From Bifidobacteriaceae bacterium (GTDB lineage Bacteria > Actinomycetota > Actinomycetes > Actinomycetales > WQXJ01): a stretch of 6,250 nucleotides of DNA. Made by a program: the position numbers and the translations under genes. Location of the stretch: NCBI GenBank assembly GCA_031278665.1, contig JAITKC010000247.1:1-6250 (forward strand). Reading direction: 5' to 3'. The notes under the pieces are model-generated. The model was not told the DNA's origin. It worked only from the letters and a program-made list of their open reading frames with translations, and made no database searches. Below are positions 6,138 to 6,250 of this stretch, piece by piece. The first letter of the stretch is position 1; the number at the start of each line of letters is the position of its first letter.

Positions 6138-6143
6138 TAGGAT
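6138..6143 (+). promoter_or_regulatory. Candidate -10 box for the bS22 gene in a 162-base leader
   Basis: The stretch 6077-6238 between the HTH gene and bS22 holds no convincing gene. TAGGAT at 6138-6143 fits the TAnnnT pattern but has no good -35. It would give a leader of about 90 bases, which contains a small stem GGCG-TCTT-CGCC at 6152-6163. A separate promoter for a ribosomal protein gene is reasonable; the signal itself is weak. Confidence 0.35.
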
Positions 6144-6238
6144 GCTAAGCCGGCGTCTTCGCCTGGAAATCCGCTCGGCTCGGCCGGATCCCGGGCGAAA
6201 CTGGGCAACGACAAGGCTAATGGAACTGTGAGGACTCT

Positions 6239-6250
6239 ATGGGGTCGGTA
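6239..6250 (+). CDS. Start of the small ribosomal protein bS22 gene (AURKAIP1/COX24 domain), cut by window edge
   Basis: Only four codons are inside the window: ATG GGG TCG GTA, Met-Gly-Ser-Val. The call rests on three facts together. GAGGA at 6230-6234 is a clear Shine-Dalgarno, five bases from its GAGG core to the ATG. MGSV is the N-terminus of the very basic protein of about 33 residues (MGSVIKKRRKRM-like) that I recall as bS22 of mycobacteria. The gene just upstream is the excisionase-type HTH protein that precedes bS22 in M. tuberculosis. The product should bind the small ribosomal subunit. Four residues cannot prove it alone. Confidence 0.75.

Noticed and set aside
5825..6214. Minus-strand open frame of 129 codons opposite the HTH gene
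   Set aside because: Antisense to a clearly recognisable HTH protein and without a recognisable domain.

Overview
The window looks like the chromosome of a high-GC Gram-positive bacterium (Actinomycetota). Coding frames are strongly GC-biased at third positions. Several promoters look like the actinobacterial TAnnnT type. The right end carries a pair that I know to be adjacent in actinobacteria: a small excisionase-type helix-turn-helix protein followed by the very small ribosomal protein bS22 (compare Rv0500A/Rv0500B of Mycobacterium tuberculosis). I cannot name a genus.

Layout from left to right. (1) A minus-strand gene runs off the left edge. It encodes about twelve membrane helices, and I suspect it is the sensor half of a membrane-bound LuxR-type regulator whose DNA-binding domain would lie outside the window. 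(2) A 218-base intergenic region holds a candidate promoter inside a perfect palindrome, a short tandem repeat and a good ribosome binding site. (3) A tight plus-strand operon encodes a single-pass membrane protein of unknown function with an extracytoplasmic domain, an ABC ATPase and an ABC-2 type permease. The gaps are 9 bases and a 4-base overlap, so these probably form one three-part exporter system. (4) A minus-strand potassium uptake pair follows, ktrB (TrkH/KtrB family channel subunit) then ktrA (RCK-domain gating subunit). Only 6 bases separate it from the exporter operon, tail to tail. (5) A 70-base divergent promoter region with overlapping dyads separates ktrB from the HTH gene. (6) The HTH gene, a leader of about 160 bases and the first four codons of the bS22 gene close the window.

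Most of the content is ordinary housekeeping and transport. The points most worth a second look are the truncated membrane regulator candidate, the uncharacterised extracytoplasmic partner of the ABC exporter with its palindrome-embedded promoter, and the shared control region between potassium uptake and the small HTH protein. I see no CRISPR array, insertion sequence, tRNA or rRNA, and nothing that would prove a wholly new system.
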